Below are positions 18,101-26,815 of a stretch of 64,000 nt of DNA, one piece after another. A program made the translations under genes and the position numbers. This stretch comes from Bacteroidia bacterium. Its GTDB lineage: Bacteria > Bacteroidota > Bacteroidia > NS11-12g > UBA9320. A model generated the notes under the pieces. That model was not told the origin of the DNA, made no database searches, and was given only the letters and a program-made list of their open reading frames with translations. How positions within the stretch are numbered: position 1 is the stretch's first letter; every line of letters starts with the position of its first letter. The DNA lies in the NCBI GenBank assembly GCA_018402155.1, contig JAGYJG010000001.1, positions 1,128,198-1,192,197 of the forward strand. The letters are read 5' to 3'.

Positions 18101-19433
18101 CCCCAGTTGTTGTTGGGAAATCTGAAGATCGAGTTTGGCCAGTAAGATATACATTACCTGCATCATCTAAAACCATACTTTGAATTAAGTCTGAAGAACT
18201 ACCTCCCAAGTAGGTAGAAAATAACAACGAATCTCCATTGCGGCTAAATTTAGATACATAACCCGCATAATAACGGTTAAATCCTCCAGAATTAATTCGA
18301 TCCAAAGTATCATAAGCACCCTCTGTTATTGGAAAATCTGTGCTCCAAGTAAACCCAGAGACTACAGGTTCTTGATCATCATTTACGGCAACAGAAAAAC
18401 AATATTCATATTGTGACCCTCCTAAATAACTGAACCAAATGATACTATCACCCAAAGGTGTCATTTTACAAACAAACGCGTCATAGTATCCATTTGCAGA
18501 AGTATCATAACTGCCATTTATACTCGGAAATTTATCACTTGTAATACCAGCTACATAAAGATTATTGTCACTATCTACGTCTAGGTCATAGACCCACGTA
18601 AATCCATTACCAACTCCACTAGCATTCGTACCGGTGCCATAAAAATACGAACTCCAATCTACATAGATTGGATCTAATGTTAACTCCTCCTTAACATAAT
18701 CAAAATCAGCACCAAAAGATACTATATTATCCTTAACTAAGTAATCTATATCTACTTCTTCCCTACTATTAGTCCAATAGGAATAAGGCTTATCTTCACT
18801 TATATCTCCCCAGCTTGTAGTAAATGTCAATGATCCATCATCTGCAACGCATATGCCATCCACACCACTATACACCAAATTAATGTCCGAAATAAGAGCT
18901 CCAATATGTAATTGAAAATCATACTTTAGCTCTCCTTCCTTAGTTTTATAAAAGACCAAATCTATATTTGGATATATGTCAGAGTATACTATGCCATCAG
19001 TCAGTTGTTGCGAAATATGCTTCCCATTTTTGGAAAAGTAACTTACATTACTTTCATTAAATTCACTTCGTGCAGAGATCTCTACATTTTTTGAAGGATT
19101 CAATTCGATTTGCCAAGATATATAGTCAAATGTTATCGGTTCGTCTAGCTGAGCAGGATTAAATGCTTTCTTTACTTTTCGTAACCCAAATACTACTTGA
19201 TTATCATAAAAATCTACCGTTGCTGTACTGCTACTAAATCTATATAAAATGTCAGTGGCAAATTGACCGTTATTGTACTCAAAAAAAGCGCCATTTCCTT
19301 GAAGTTTATGTCTGAGTTGCGAAGAGACTTCATTTTTTTTAGTTAACATCCCTTCTTCATCTTTATTTTTGGCCACTGAAATGGTAGTCAAAATAAAAAA
19401 TGAACCAAAAATAAGCGCTCTTAATCTCCACAT
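15138..19433 (-). CDS. secreted T9SS type B protein with SBBP-type and cysteine-bearing repeats
   Basis: I take the start at ATG 19433 (1431 residues), since it begins a signal peptide ending ILTTISVA. Upstream codons in the same frame look non-coding. After an N-terminal beta domain (about 30-290) comes a propeller-like block of SBBP repeats (about 290-690) with recurring STYLGGS and NFPTT motifs. Then come eight repeats of about 70-85 residues (about 700-1330), most of them pairing a DS-x-x-C start with a second Cys in a V-x-N-x-C context. The C-terminus (FIPTAFSPNGDGINDVF, NRWGEKIFES, GTYKSEQMQNGVYLFKM) is the gliding-motility-associated CHU_C sorting domain. It should be exported by Sec, then T9SS, and held at the cell surface. 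Its function, possibly adhesion, is inferred. Confidence 0.9.
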   Translation of the reverse strand: MWRLRALIFGSFFILTTISVAKNKDEEGMLTKKNEVSSQLRHKLQGNGAFFEYNNGQFATDILYRFSSSTATVDFYDNQVVFGLRKVKKAFNPAQLDEPITFDYISWQIELNPSKNVEISARSEFNESNVSYFSKNGKHISQQLTDGIVYSDIYPNIDLVFYKTKEGELKYDFQLHIGALISDINLVYSGVDGICVADDGSLTFTTSWGDISEDKPYSYWTNSREEVDIDYLVKDNIVSFGADFDYVKEELTLDPIYVDWSSYFYGTGTNASGVGNGFTWVYDLDVDSDNNLYVAGITSDKFPSINGSYDTSANGYYDAFVCKMTPLGDSIIWFSYLGGSQYEYCFSVAVNDDQEPVVSGFTWSTDFPITEGAYDTLDRINSGGFNRYYAGYVSKFSRNGDSLLFSTYLGGSSSDLIQSMVLDDAGNVYLTGQTRSSDFPTTTGVYQSTFGGSSTSGWWNGGDAFLTKMNSTGTGLIFSTYLGGAGDDVAYEVALSPAGDIYVVGKTNSTNFPTTDGSNIFNYTVNGLSDGFICKFNSTGTTLSYSKMMGGSAEDWFEGIYVNERDEAYVAGISRSTNFYTTTNAYQKNSAGAADIVVVKMNPGGQNVYYSTYLGGSGDELYSTGFIYNSNVRIAANVREEPIICGISRSNNFPVTNDALRKTNPSNNNSGSWWNSSATISKLDSRGATLLYGTYYGGSGFEVPGANKLKRISCFTNILYGGFTSSSDFPTTSGVYKENRNTSTGFFWTGFISKFRDTLYTEKIVLSLEDTITECDEVFEILNAKNTGADILWSNGGNRQYEIIRDTGLIWVQATYGCDTVRDSIYIVKEFSPKVPVLPSDSTYCNTFPSLTLDAKNDTILASYLWNTGDTAQTIVADTAMQFWVDIITPNCGTKRDVVDYKLLLKPNPMLPPDSLFCDSTRLVLNAETRAENEEIYRWNTGDSSATYLLTDTGFFKVVVSNYCGVDSSEFVASKILSPRISLPLDSQFCNNVDIYLAYGIPNNQEFYTYEKLGFQDVIFVVSDTLHITDSGSYEIAISNSCSLVKDTFTASLISTPRAAIGSDTILCDKVELALSAGAMNNDELYTWSNGAVLNSILATEEGLYSVEITNKCGTSKDSIEIQKVVSPTVKLPEDSIFCNNIDFTIDATIEEPSTYLWNTGVTRPIIEIDKSGTYVLTVSNFCGTVSDSVVIGLNTNPNINLGDDKIFCSVVQPTTLSTGNIGNDESYLWSNGSVQNTIQLTYEGQYWVRVWNKCSTASDTINLIVSPNPEIDLGSDTTLCGNFSLTLDAGNEGMKYLWMPYGESTQTIQAREQIEYKVTVYNKYGCEGTDQFEIRSDCVSKSFIPTAFSPNGDGINDVFKPTLINFEDYQLEVYNRWGEKIFESDDVNLGWDGTYKSEQMQNGVYLFKMRYKTTEDMNWQNVDGLLNLLR

Positions 19434-19487
19434 AAAGAATAACGAAAATAAATCTCTTTCTTCAAAATACCGTCTGAAACAAATAAA

Positions 19488-21014
19488 ATGACATACACTA
19501 AACACAACTGGTTGATTCTTTGTTTGCTTCTAGTCTTTGGTATAACATTCTTTTCCACCTATTTTCCTAGCGCCAATGACTTGCCCAGAGGTGTGCACCA
19601 GTGGGCACAAGCAGATAGATTAGCATTATGCTACAGGTTTATTGATGGTAAAAATTTGACACAGCCTGCCACCCTTAGTCTAAAAACTCTAGATGGAGAT
19701 GTAGGTGTAGAATGCTCCGTTTTTCAGTATGCATTTGCTCAAGTTATACGATTAGGATTTCCTAAATATTACCTCCCTTTTTTTTACAAATTCTTTAGTT
19801 TTTCGATGTTTTTTATTTCCCTTTCTTTGCTTGTTACCCAAGTATTAAAAAAAGAAAATGTGCTTTCTATTCTTTTCTTTTTCGTGATACTATTATCTTC
19901 CCCTATTCTACTTTTTTATGGCTACAATTACTTACCAGATATTTGGGCTCTCAGTCTCATCTTATTTTCGTTATACTTTTTTCACAAAGACTTAACTAAA
20001 AATATTTTTATAATTCTACTCATTTGCGGATTGTCCTCCCTCATAAAAACATCTTCTGGAATATATTTCATCGCCATATTTGGCGTATATTTTTTACAAA
20101 ATATTACTCATCCTACATGCCGTTTTTGGGTTGCCTCTGCACTATTTATCTGCATTGCTTCTTTTGTTGTGTTTTATGACATCTATTTTGTAGCCCAAGT
20201 AAATAAACGCTTGTGGTCTACTGTTTTTTTAAGTAAAACAATGGCAGTAGATTCCTGGGATACCTACTGGCTCTATGTAAAAACGGCTTGGCGATTTAAG
20301 TACGACTACCTCAGTGCTGCTCAGCGCTGGTTTTTTATCTTGATATTTGCTGGAGGTATTAACCTAGTTTTTAAAAAGGGCCTCAGCTCGCGTTTTGCTC
20401 AGTTTTTTATTTTATTGCTTTTGGGTTTACTATGTATTACGGTATTATTTGGTGTGCAGTTTACCCACCATGATTACTATGTGCTTGGTACCATATTTCC
20501 AGGCTTACTCTTTTCATTCTTACTAGTTAGCTCTCATTTTTTACCTTTTATCCATCCATATACTGGTGCAGCCGTGCTGAGTCTTTTCGCAATTTTTTCT
20601 TATTCAGAGGCAAATAGTAGATATTTTGCTAGAATGAGCGAAATAGTGCACATTAATAACTATCCCGAAAATTACGAGCGAAACTGGCTACTAGGAGCTG
20701 ATTCTATTTTAGATCAATACGCCTCACCAGAAGATGCTATCTATGTTTGCTATGTGCACGAACCAAACCTCAGCCTTATCTATTTCGATAGAAAAGGAGC
20801 AACATTTAATCCCGAAGAAATGAGCAGAAGTGAAAGCCCCTTCCATTATTTCTTACCTCAAGTCAATCCAAAATTTATTGCACTGAAGACTGAATATAAG
20901 AACCAATTGATGACCGATATACCTGAATTAGCAGAACAAGCTTTTGAAATACATAATGATCAGAATATCACCATTTACCAAATGAAATCAAAAAATGGAT
21001 ATACAGATTTTTAG
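19488..21014 (+). CDS. polytopic membrane glycosyltransferase-like protein
   Basis: This 508-residue protein has about ten to twelve membrane helices. Its first periplasmic loop contains RGVHQWAQADRLALCYRF, a pattern I recognise from Bacteroidota membrane proteins of the GT-C / GT39-like class (HQWxQAD), where the Asp would be the catalytic acid. A soluble tail of about 130 residues follows the last helix. It would transfer a sugar from a lipid carrier to an unknown acceptor. It is divergent from the T9SS gene, with 54 nt between starts. Its 3' end overlaps the MmcQ-like gene by 20 nt. Confidence 0.65.
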   Translation: MTYTKHNWLILCLLLVFGITFFSTYFPSANDLPRGVHQWAQADRLALCYRFIDGKNLTQPATLSLKTLDGDVGVECSVFQYAFAQVIRLGFPKYYLPFFYKFFSFSMFFISLSLLVTQVLKKENVLSILFFFVILLSSPILLFYGYNYLPDIWALSLILFSLYFFHKDLTKNIFIILLICGLSSLIKTSSGIYFIAIFGVYFLQNITHPTCRFWVASALFICIASFVVFYDIYFVAQVNKRLWSTVFLSKTMAVDSWDTYWLYVKTAWRFKYDYLSAAQRWFFILIFAGGINLVFKKGLSSRFAQFFILLLLGLLCITVLFGVQFTHHDYYVLGTIFPGLLFSFLLVSSHFLPFIHPYTGAAVLSLFAIFSYSEANSRYFARMSEIVHINNYPENYERNWLLGADSILDQYASPEDAIYVCYVHEPNLSLIYFDRKGATFNPEEMSRSESPFHYFLPQVNPKFIALKTEYKNQLMTDIPELAEQAFEIHNDQNITIYQMKSKNGYTDF

Positions 21015-21342
21015 AGAATGTTGTCTCACCAAAAAACTTTGCTCTGAAGAGACTCCATTTGGGCCTAATACTTTGGTGTTCAAAGTATACAACAAAATAT
21101 TTGCGTTGTGTACTATCGACAATTTTTCGGACATCACACTAAAATGCGACCCAGAAGTAGCAACTGATTTACGCGCAACTTATCTAGCAGTGAAACCTGG
21201 CTACCATACAAATAAAAAGCATTGGAATACAGTAACAGTAAATCAAGACGTAAATGACACCATACTACTAGAAATGATAGACACTAGCTACAACCTTGTA
21301 GTACAGTCACTTCCCAAAAAAACTAAACGACTACTTTTCTAA
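20995..21342 (+). CDS. MmcQ/YjbR family protein
   Basis: The 115-residue product matches the MmcQ/YjbR family. It has an N-terminal helix, EETPFGPNTLVFKVYNKIFA, then DITLKCDPEVATDLRATY, then VKPGYHTNKKHWNTVTV, and a last helix with SYNLVVQSLPKKTK. The fold resembles a CyaY-like or double-wing DNA-binding domain. A role in DNA binding has been proposed, but the function is not established. It starts inside the end of the preceding gene, and its stop abuts the GTG start of pdeM, so the three genes are probably one transcript. Confidence 0.85.
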   Translation: MDIQIFRECCLTKKLCSEETPFGPNTLVFKVYNKIFALCTIDNFSDITLKCDPEVATDLRATYLAVKPGYHTNKKHWNTVTVNQDVNDTILLEMIDTSYNLVVQSLPKKTKRLLF

Positions 21343-21978
21343 GTGATAGTATTAGATAAAATTGACATACAATTTGCCAACCAAAACTTTACTCTTCTCA
21401 AAGAAAAAGCGGTATACTGGCATGAGCAAAATATGCTTTTACTTGCAGATATTCACGCCGGAAAAGCAAGTCACTTCAGACGTAATGGTATTCCCCTTAG
21501 CTCAGATTATTTGATGCACGATCTTCATAGAATTGAATCTATAGTCAATCAATTTGACATTTGCAAAGTAAGTATTTTGGGAGATTTGTATCACTCTTCA
21601 TCCAACCTCGAGCATGAACTCACAGACGATTTTTTAAAGAATTTAAAGGTTCCTGTGGAGCTTGTAGTAGGCAACCACGACAAACACTCCTTGCTAAATA
21701 GTACTTTAACTCACCGAAATGCTTATAACATAGGTAATATTCTTTTGAGTCACGAGCCACAGAAATCTGAGTTATTTACCATCTATGGTCATTTGCATCC
21801 TGCATATTCTATAGGTGGGAAGGGCAGGCAATATGTTACTCTACCTAGTTTCTACATTGGCAAAAAAGAACTAATTCTCCCTGCATTTGGCAGCTTAAAT
21901 GGTGGTAAAATGTATGCAAAGTTGGCAAAAGATAGCCAAATTATTCTAATTACAGAAGACGGGCTTGTCAGTGTTTAA
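21343..21978 (+). CDS. pdeM: PdeM-like ligase-associated metallophosphoesterase
   Basis: This is a 211-residue calcineurin-like phosphoesterase with the metal motifs LADIHAGKASHFRRNG (a Dx[H] start with the PdeM-specific HFR), LGDLYHS, GNHDK and the closing YGHLHPAY. The arrangement matches PdeM, the endonuclease usually encoded beside a DNA ligase and a DEXH helicase in a DNA damage response set. Neither partner is in this window. The GTG start directly follows the preceding TAA, giving zero spacing. The protein is cytoplasmic, and the call rests on the ADIHAGKASHFRR signature. Confidence 0.82.
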   Translation: MIVLDKIDIQFANQNFTLLKEKAVYWHEQNMLLLADIHAGKASHFRRNGIPLSSDYLMHDLHRIESIVNQFDICKVSILGDLYHSSSNLEHELTDDFLKNLKVPVELVVGNHDKHSLLNSTLTHRNAYNIGNILLSHEPQKSELFTIYGHLHPAYSIGGKGRQYVTLPSFYIGKKELILPAFGSLNGGKMYAKLAKDSQIILITEDGLVSV

Positions 21979-22015
21979 ATATCTTATTCGGTAAAGCTTG
22001 AAACTATATAAACCA

Positions 22016-23152
22016 TTACCACTGCGGCTTTTCAAACTTAGCCATATACATTCCATCTGCTTTTTGGCGTATCCCATCAAAAGACATTTCATTTATCAAT
22101 TTCAGATCAGTATTGGCCAATATCCAATCTCGTACTTCCTTATTTTCTCGTGCAAAAATCGAACATGTTATATAGTATAACTTTCCACCCTTTTTAAGAA
22201 ACATTGATGCGTTTTTAACGATAGTTTTTTGCCGTTTCGAATAGTTCTCCAATTCATCATAGTCAAAACGAGCAAAATGTTCAGGTGTTCTAAACCAGGT
22301 GCCGCTGCCACTGCATGGCACATCCAAAACCACAGTATCAAAATACTCTTCTTGCACCTCTATTTCACCAAATTTTAACAGATCGGTGGATTTCTGCATG
22401 TCTGCTACACCGAAATGTGCCTTATAGTACATAGACGAAAAACGAGATTTTGCATTTTGCAATATAGCTGTTCGTACATCGCTCAAATAGAAATCTCCAA
22501 TAGACTGCGAACTTAGATTTAAACTTTTTCCCCCAGAACCACTGCATACATCCCATACTTTATCACCTTCTTTAAGCTCTATTTTGCTGCATACGTACTG
22601 AGAGGACAAGTCTTGAATTTGGAGTGTGTCAGGTAAGACTTCATTGTTTTGCAGCTCCTTTACGCCCACTATTCCCAAGTGGCGCACCTCTTTATCAGTA
22701 TGTTCTTTAGCCCAGCTTTTTGGTCTAAATTTCACGTTTTGTTCATCGTTATAATGCTCAAAACCAGCAGCTAGACAGCCTTCAGGATAAAAAGAAATAT
22801 GAGAGGAGAGCACTTCATTAACAAACTTCAACACATTACCCGATTCAAAAAAATCTGTAGGTAAAATCCACTCACAATTTATCTCTTTTGAAAGCTTATT
22901 CCAATCTTCTACCCCATTAAAATCTAAAAAAAGTGAGCTCAACAGTAGTCCCTTTTCTAGATCCAAATTGCGCATGGATATGCCGCATCTTAGGTAAGCA
23001 TAACAGACCTCCGATATAGCTTTCCGGTCTTTGGACCCAAATTTTTTATTTTCTTTAAAAAAATTCTTTGCGGCAATGTGAAAAGGCTCTGGATAATTAT
23101 AGTGCCGGAGCAATTGAAGAGCAGACGAATAACGCGAACGAAAATATCTCAA
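22016..23152 (-). CDS. RsmB/NOP2-type RNA (cytosine-5) methyltransferase
   Basis: This 378-residue protein joins an N-terminal helical RNA-binding part to a Rossmann methyltransferase domain from about residue 180. SAM motif I is VWDVCSGSGGKSLNLSSQ. Motif IV is LDVPCSGSGTW, with the proton-handling Cys. Motif VI is YYITCSIFARENKEV, with the catalytic Cys. It should methylate C5 of a cytosine in rRNA or tRNA; RsmB (16S C967) is the nearest named type, but I cannot separate it from other NOP2/Sun members. It ends convergently with pdeM, 37 nt away, and starts 1 nt after the lipoprotein gene ends. Confidence 0.87.
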   Translation of the reverse strand: MRYFRSRYSSALQLLRHYNYPEPFHIAAKNFFKENKKFGSKDRKAISEVCYAYLRCGISMRNLDLEKGLLLSSLFLDFNGVEDWNKLSKEINCEWILPTDFFESGNVLKFVNEVLSSHISFYPEGCLAAGFEHYNDEQNVKFRPKSWAKEHTDKEVRHLGIVGVKELQNNEVLPDTLQIQDLSSQYVCSKIELKEGDKVWDVCSGSGGKSLNLSSQSIGDFYLSDVRTAILQNAKSRFSSMYYKAHFGVADMQKSTDLLKFGEIEVQEEYFDTVVLDVPCSGSGTWFRTPEHFARFDYDELENYSKRQKTIVKNASMFLKKGGKLYYITCSIFARENKEVRDWILANTDLKLINEMSFDGIRQKADGMYMAKFEKPQW

Positions 23153-23153
23153 A

Positions 23154-24467
23154 TTATTCTATAGGTTTTAGCTCGCTTTCAGATAAAGTGAACATTTGTA
23201 AATATTTATTTTGAAAACAGGCTTTAGTCTTGGTTATTACCATATTTGTGTTAGCATAAGAAATTGCTTTATCCTCTAAAAAAATCGGGAAATACCTACC
23301 AAAAGCGTCTAATGCTTCAAGAGCAAAAAGCATTTGATCGTAACCCAAGTAGGTGTACCAGCTAGGGTCATCTCTATAGTTCTCTCTGTAAGTATCTCTT
23401 ACATACAAAGCCTCATCATTTATAGTATGAGCTTTATAAGTACCTAAGAATACAATGTTCAGCCTCTCCCAATAACTAAAATCTACATTACTAAAGTCCA
23501 TCCACTTGTCTGAACCCATTAGCGTAATATTTGGGGCTTTACCAAGTAATGCAGTTACTACGTAAGTCATTGTTGTTTTATCTTCAGAAGTAAGTAAAAC
23601 TACCGTTTTTTGAGAACCTAAAATATTATCCCATTTGATAGTTTTGGCGTAAGCTATTTTATTGAAATTAATTTTTTGTTTCAAACACTCGGCCACCAAT
23701 GCTTCGCCAAAACCCCTGTCAAAACGTTTTCCATCTCTTACTATAAGCAGTTTTTCACCTTTGTGATTTTTTTTAAAATACTCTAAATAGACTTTAGCTT
23801 GCATTTCATCAGAAGGATTTAAGTTGAAAACATAAGGATTATTACTCCATAGATTAGACACTGTAGTAAGTGGAGAAAATAAAGGAATTTCATAGTTTCG
23901 AGCAAAATAAGCAGCTATCCTCACTTGTTGTTCATCCGTTGGGCCAAGTATAAGATCCATTTCCTTCATTTCATGCTTTTGCAAAATATCCTTTAGTTTA
24001 GTAGTATCGTTATCTGTGTCATAAAAATATATTGAAAACGAACTCTGCAGCCCGGTAGCCTTGCTTAGAGCTATTTGGATACCCTGATAATATTCTAACA
24101 TTATGCTGGAGCGTCTTTTATTAACTGCACTATTTTGGGTTTTGCTATGAAAAGGGAGCATCACGGCTATTTTAAAGTGTCTTTTTTTGGGGGGTGCTTT
24201 ATATAATTCACCCCTAAAATAAACGGAGGAAGATAATTGGATTTGTTCTTTTAAATCTTCTTTTCTGCGCGTATCCTTAAAGGATTCGTCTCCCGTTTTT
24301 ATGCTCATATCCGAGGATTTTAGCATAACTATTTTATCATCTACTAGCCATTCTTGGGTATCTGCTTTTTTCAAAGCACCACAACTGACAAAAAGAAGCG
24401 GTATCAAAAAATACCCAAAAAATTTATTCCCACTCAATGGTAGCAGGTGGTTTTGAGCTGATATCAT
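23154..24467 (-). CDS. periplasmic-binding-protein-like lipoprotein downstream of guaA
   Basis: The product has a lipoprotein signal ([15 protein letters not shown]), a spacer of about 70 residues, and then a type 1 periplasmic-binding fold. It starts [13 protein letters not shown] and continues with [22 protein letters not shown] and [13 protein letters not shown]. The fold resembles branched-chain amino-acid binding proteins and LpoA-like regulators. Bacteroidota often encode such a protein, sometimes with LysM domains, just behind guaA; no LysM is seen here. I kept the ATG at 24467, which overlaps guaA by 44 nt. A TTG at 24437 would remove ten residues and is equally plausible. The ligand is unknown. 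Confidence 0.75.
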   Translation of the reverse strand: MISAQNHLLPLSGNKFFGYFLIPLLFVSCGALKKADTQEWLVDDKIVMLKSSDMSIKTGDESFKDTRRKEDLKEQIQLSSSVYFRGELYKAPPKKRHFKIAVMLPFHSKTQNSAVNKRRSSIMLEYYQGIQIALSKATGLQSSFSIYFYDTDNDTTKLKDILQKHEMKEMDLILGPTDEQQVRIAAYFARNYEIPLFSPLTTVSNLWSNNPYVFNLNPSDEMQAKVYLEYFKKNHKGEKLLIVRDGKRFDRGFGEALVAECLKQKINFNKIAYAKTIKWDNILGSQKTVVLLTSEDKTTMTYVVTALLGKAPNITLMGSDKWMDFSNVDFSYWERLNIVFLGTYKAHTINDEALYVRDTYRENYRDDPSWYTYLGYDQMLFALEALDAFGRYFPIFLEDKAISYANTNMVITKTKACFQNKYLQMFTLSESELKPIE

Positions 24468-25950
24468 ATACTACTCTATTTATTCCTTTAACTTGGTTTA
24501 TAATTTTATTGCTTACTGTGGCGAGAAAACTATGCGGCAAATCTGCCCAATCTGCAGTCATTCCGTCAACAGATGTTACTGCACGAAGTGCTATTACATT
24601 TTCGTATGTACGCTCATCACCCATTACACCTACACTTTGAATGGGTAAGAAAATAGCACCTGCCTGCCAGATTTTATCATAAAAACCTTGTATTTTCATT
24701 TCTTCAATAAATATTGCGTCTGCTTGTTGTAGCGTAGCAACATTCTCTTTAGTTATATCGCCTATAATTCGTATCGCCAATCCTGGCCCTGGAAATGGAT
24801 GACGAGATAAGATAATTTGCGGCACACCCAACTCAGCACCTATTCTTCGAACCTCATCTTTGAATAAAAGACGTAAAGGTTCTGCCAACTGAAGCTCCAT
24901 ATCATCTGGTAACCCCCCCACATTATGGTGAGATTTTATAGTAACAGACGGTCCATTTACACTCACAGATTCTATTACGTCAGGATATATTGTTCCTTGG
25001 CCTAGCCATTTTGCTCCTTGTACTTTAGATGCTTCTTTATCAAAAACTTCAATAAAGGTATTACCAATTATTTTTCGCTTAGTTTCGGGATCTTTTACAC
25101 CTGCCAATCTACCAATAAAAAGATCTGAAGCGTCTACACCAATAACATTAAGTCCCAATCCTTTGTATGCCTCTAATACTTCTTGGTATTCATTTTTTCG
25201 CAACAAACCATTATTTACAAAGATGCCAACTAAATTATCACCAATAGCTTTGTTCAAGATAAATGCAGCCACCGAACTGTCAACACCACCACTAAGACCC
25301 ATGATGACTTTATCTTTTCCGATAGTGTCTTTGTATCGCTTTACACTTTCGGTCACAAAATGTGCAGGTGTCCAGTCACCAATGCATCCGCATATTTTCT
25401 TTGTGAAGTTTTCTAAAAGCAATGTCCCATCTATACTGTGACTGACTTCTGGATGAAACTGAACTGCATAAATTTCTTTGTGTGTAAATCTGTAAGCTGC
25501 TACAGGGATACTTGCGGTTTTAGCCAATACAGTAGTTCCTTCAGGCATTTCTAATATGGTATCTCCGTGACTCATCCATACTTGGCTTCCATCTGAAATA
25601 CCAGCTAGTAAAGTATCTTCGGTAGTTTTGGTAATATTGGCTCGTCCATATTCACGGTGAGTACTTTTTTCTACCTTACCACCATTTTTGGCTACCAAAA
25701 ATTGAGCCCCATAGCAAAGACCCAAAACGGGTATATCAAGTTTCATAATATCCAAATTTGACACTGGCGCATTTGGGTCTGTACAGCTACTAGGGCTTCC
25801 AGAGAGTATAATTCCTCGGATGGCGCTATCTATTTTTGGTAGTTTATTGTAAGGATGTATTTCGCAATAAATATTTAGTTCCCGCACTCTGCGTGCAATT
25901 AGCTGGGTAAATTGAGAACCAAAATCAACGATAAGTATTTGCTGGTGCAT
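24424..25950 (-). CDS. guaA: GMP synthase (glutamine-hydrolysing)
   Basis: GuaA converts XMP to GMP with ATP and glutamine. The 508-residue product has the class I amidotransferase domain first, with nucleophile Cys79 in GLCYGAQ and the catalytic pair in [10 protein letters not shown]. The ATP pyrophosphatase domain follows, with the PP-loop GLSGGVDSS at about residue 220. The C-terminal dimerisation part ends in the usual KPPATIEWE. Length is typical. The promoter just upstream matches the phylum consensus. A lipoprotein gene overlaps the 3' end. Confidence 0.97.
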   Translation of the reverse strand: MHQQILIVDFGSQFTQLIARRVRELNIYCEIHPYNKLPKIDSAIRGIILSGSPSSCTDPNAPVSNLDIMKLDIPVLGLCYGAQFLVAKNGGKVEKSTHREYGRANITKTTEDTLLAGISDGSQVWMSHGDTILEMPEGTTVLAKTASIPVAAYRFTHKEIYAVQFHPEVSHSIDGTLLLENFTKKICGCIGDWTPAHFVTESVKRYKDTIGKDKVIMGLSGGVDSSVAAFILNKAIGDNLVGIFVNNGLLRKNEYQEVLEAYKGLGLNVIGVDASDLFIGRLAGVKDPETKRKIIGNTFIEVFDKEASKVQGAKWLGQGTIYPDVIESVSVNGPSVTIKSHHNVGGLPDDMELQLAEPLRLLFKDEVRRIGAELGVPQIILSRHPFPGPGLAIRIIGDITKENVATLQQADAIFIEEMKIQGFYDKIWQAGAIFLPIQSVGVMGDERTYENVIALRAVTSVDGMTADWADLPHSFLATVSNKIINQVKGINRVVYDISSKPPATIEWE

Positions 25951-25967
25951 ACTGGTTTATAAGCATG

Positions 25968-25997
25968 CAAAAATATCAAATTCAACGTGCTTCTCAA
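25968..25997 (-). promoter_or_regulatory. guaA promoter
   Basis: On the minus strand a TTG (complement of 25995-25997), a 19-nt spacer and TATTTTTG (25975-25968) match the Bacteroidota consensus exactly. Transcription would begin near 25963, giving a leader of about 13 nt before the ATG at 25950. Confidence 0.65.
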
Positions 25998-26032
25998 TAG
26001 CACAGAGGCTTCAAGTTATAAACAACTAACAG

Positions 26033-26731
26033 CTAAATTTCTGTATTTGCAAACTTGTAGCCGACACCACGTAGCGATAAGAAAAATTGTGGGTTTTTTG
26101 GGTCTGCTTCAAAATATTTACGAAAGGCTAATATAAAATTATCAATTGTGCGTGTGCTTGGATATACCGAGTATCCCCACACAGTTTGCAAAATCTTTTC
26201 GCGGCTTACAACTTCATCTTTATTTTCTATCAGTAGTTTTAGCAACAAGGCCTCTTTTTTGGTGAGCGAGAATTTTCCGTTTTTTGCTACTGCTTCGTAG
26301 CTATCAAAATTGACATAATTGCCTCCAAAAGTGAAATCAGAGAGAGAGTCTGATTTTGATCCGTCCTCTTTTCGATTAATCAAATTATTGACACGAAGCA
26401 TCAATTCTTCTAAATTAAATGGCTTGGTAAGATAATCGTCACCTCCTTTTTTTAATCCTAAAATACGATCTTCAGAACTACTTTTTGCACTCAAAAACAT
26501 AATTGGAACTTCGTTATCGTGCAAGCGTATATTTTCACACACGGCTATTCCATCTATGTTTGGTATCATAATATCTAAAATAACTAGGTCAAATCTTTGC
26601 TCCTTGAAAGTCGCTATAGCTGCTGCTCCGTCGTAGGCTAAAACAGGATGCATACCCTCTAATTCTAGATTGAGTTTGATGGTATCTGCCAGATGCTTTT
26701 CGTCTTCAACAAGTAAGATTCTTTTTTTCAT
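26033..26731 (-). CDS. OmpR/PhoB-type response regulator
   Basis: The 232-residue product has a receiver domain: acidic pocket VEDEK, phospho-acceptor in LVILDIMIPNIDG, switch residue in MFLSAKSS, and Lys in YLTKPFN. An OmpR-type winged-helix domain follows (VNFDSYEAVAKNGKFSLTKK, then TIDNFILAFRKYFEADPKNP, ending SLRGVGYKFA). It is the DNA-binding output of the histidine kinase encoded 84 nt upstream on the same strand. The targets are unknown. Confidence 0.93.
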   Translation of the reverse strand: MKKRILLVEDEKHLADTIKLNLELEGMHPVLAYDGAAAIATFKEQRFDLVILDIMIPNIDGIAVCENIRLHDNEVPIMFLSAKSSSEDRILGLKKGGDDYLTKPFNLEELMLRVNNLINRKEDGSKSDSLSDFTFGGNYVNFDSYEAVAKNGKFSLTKKEALLLKLLIENKDEVVSREKILQTVWGYSVYPSTRTIDNFILAFRKYFEADPKNPQFFLSLRGVGYKFANTEI

Positions 26732-26815
26732 ATTTATGTAACTTCTAAATCACAAAATTGATTTATATTGAGCACTGAAAAGTCAGATTAGTATCACAAA
26801 ATTAATTTAACAACA

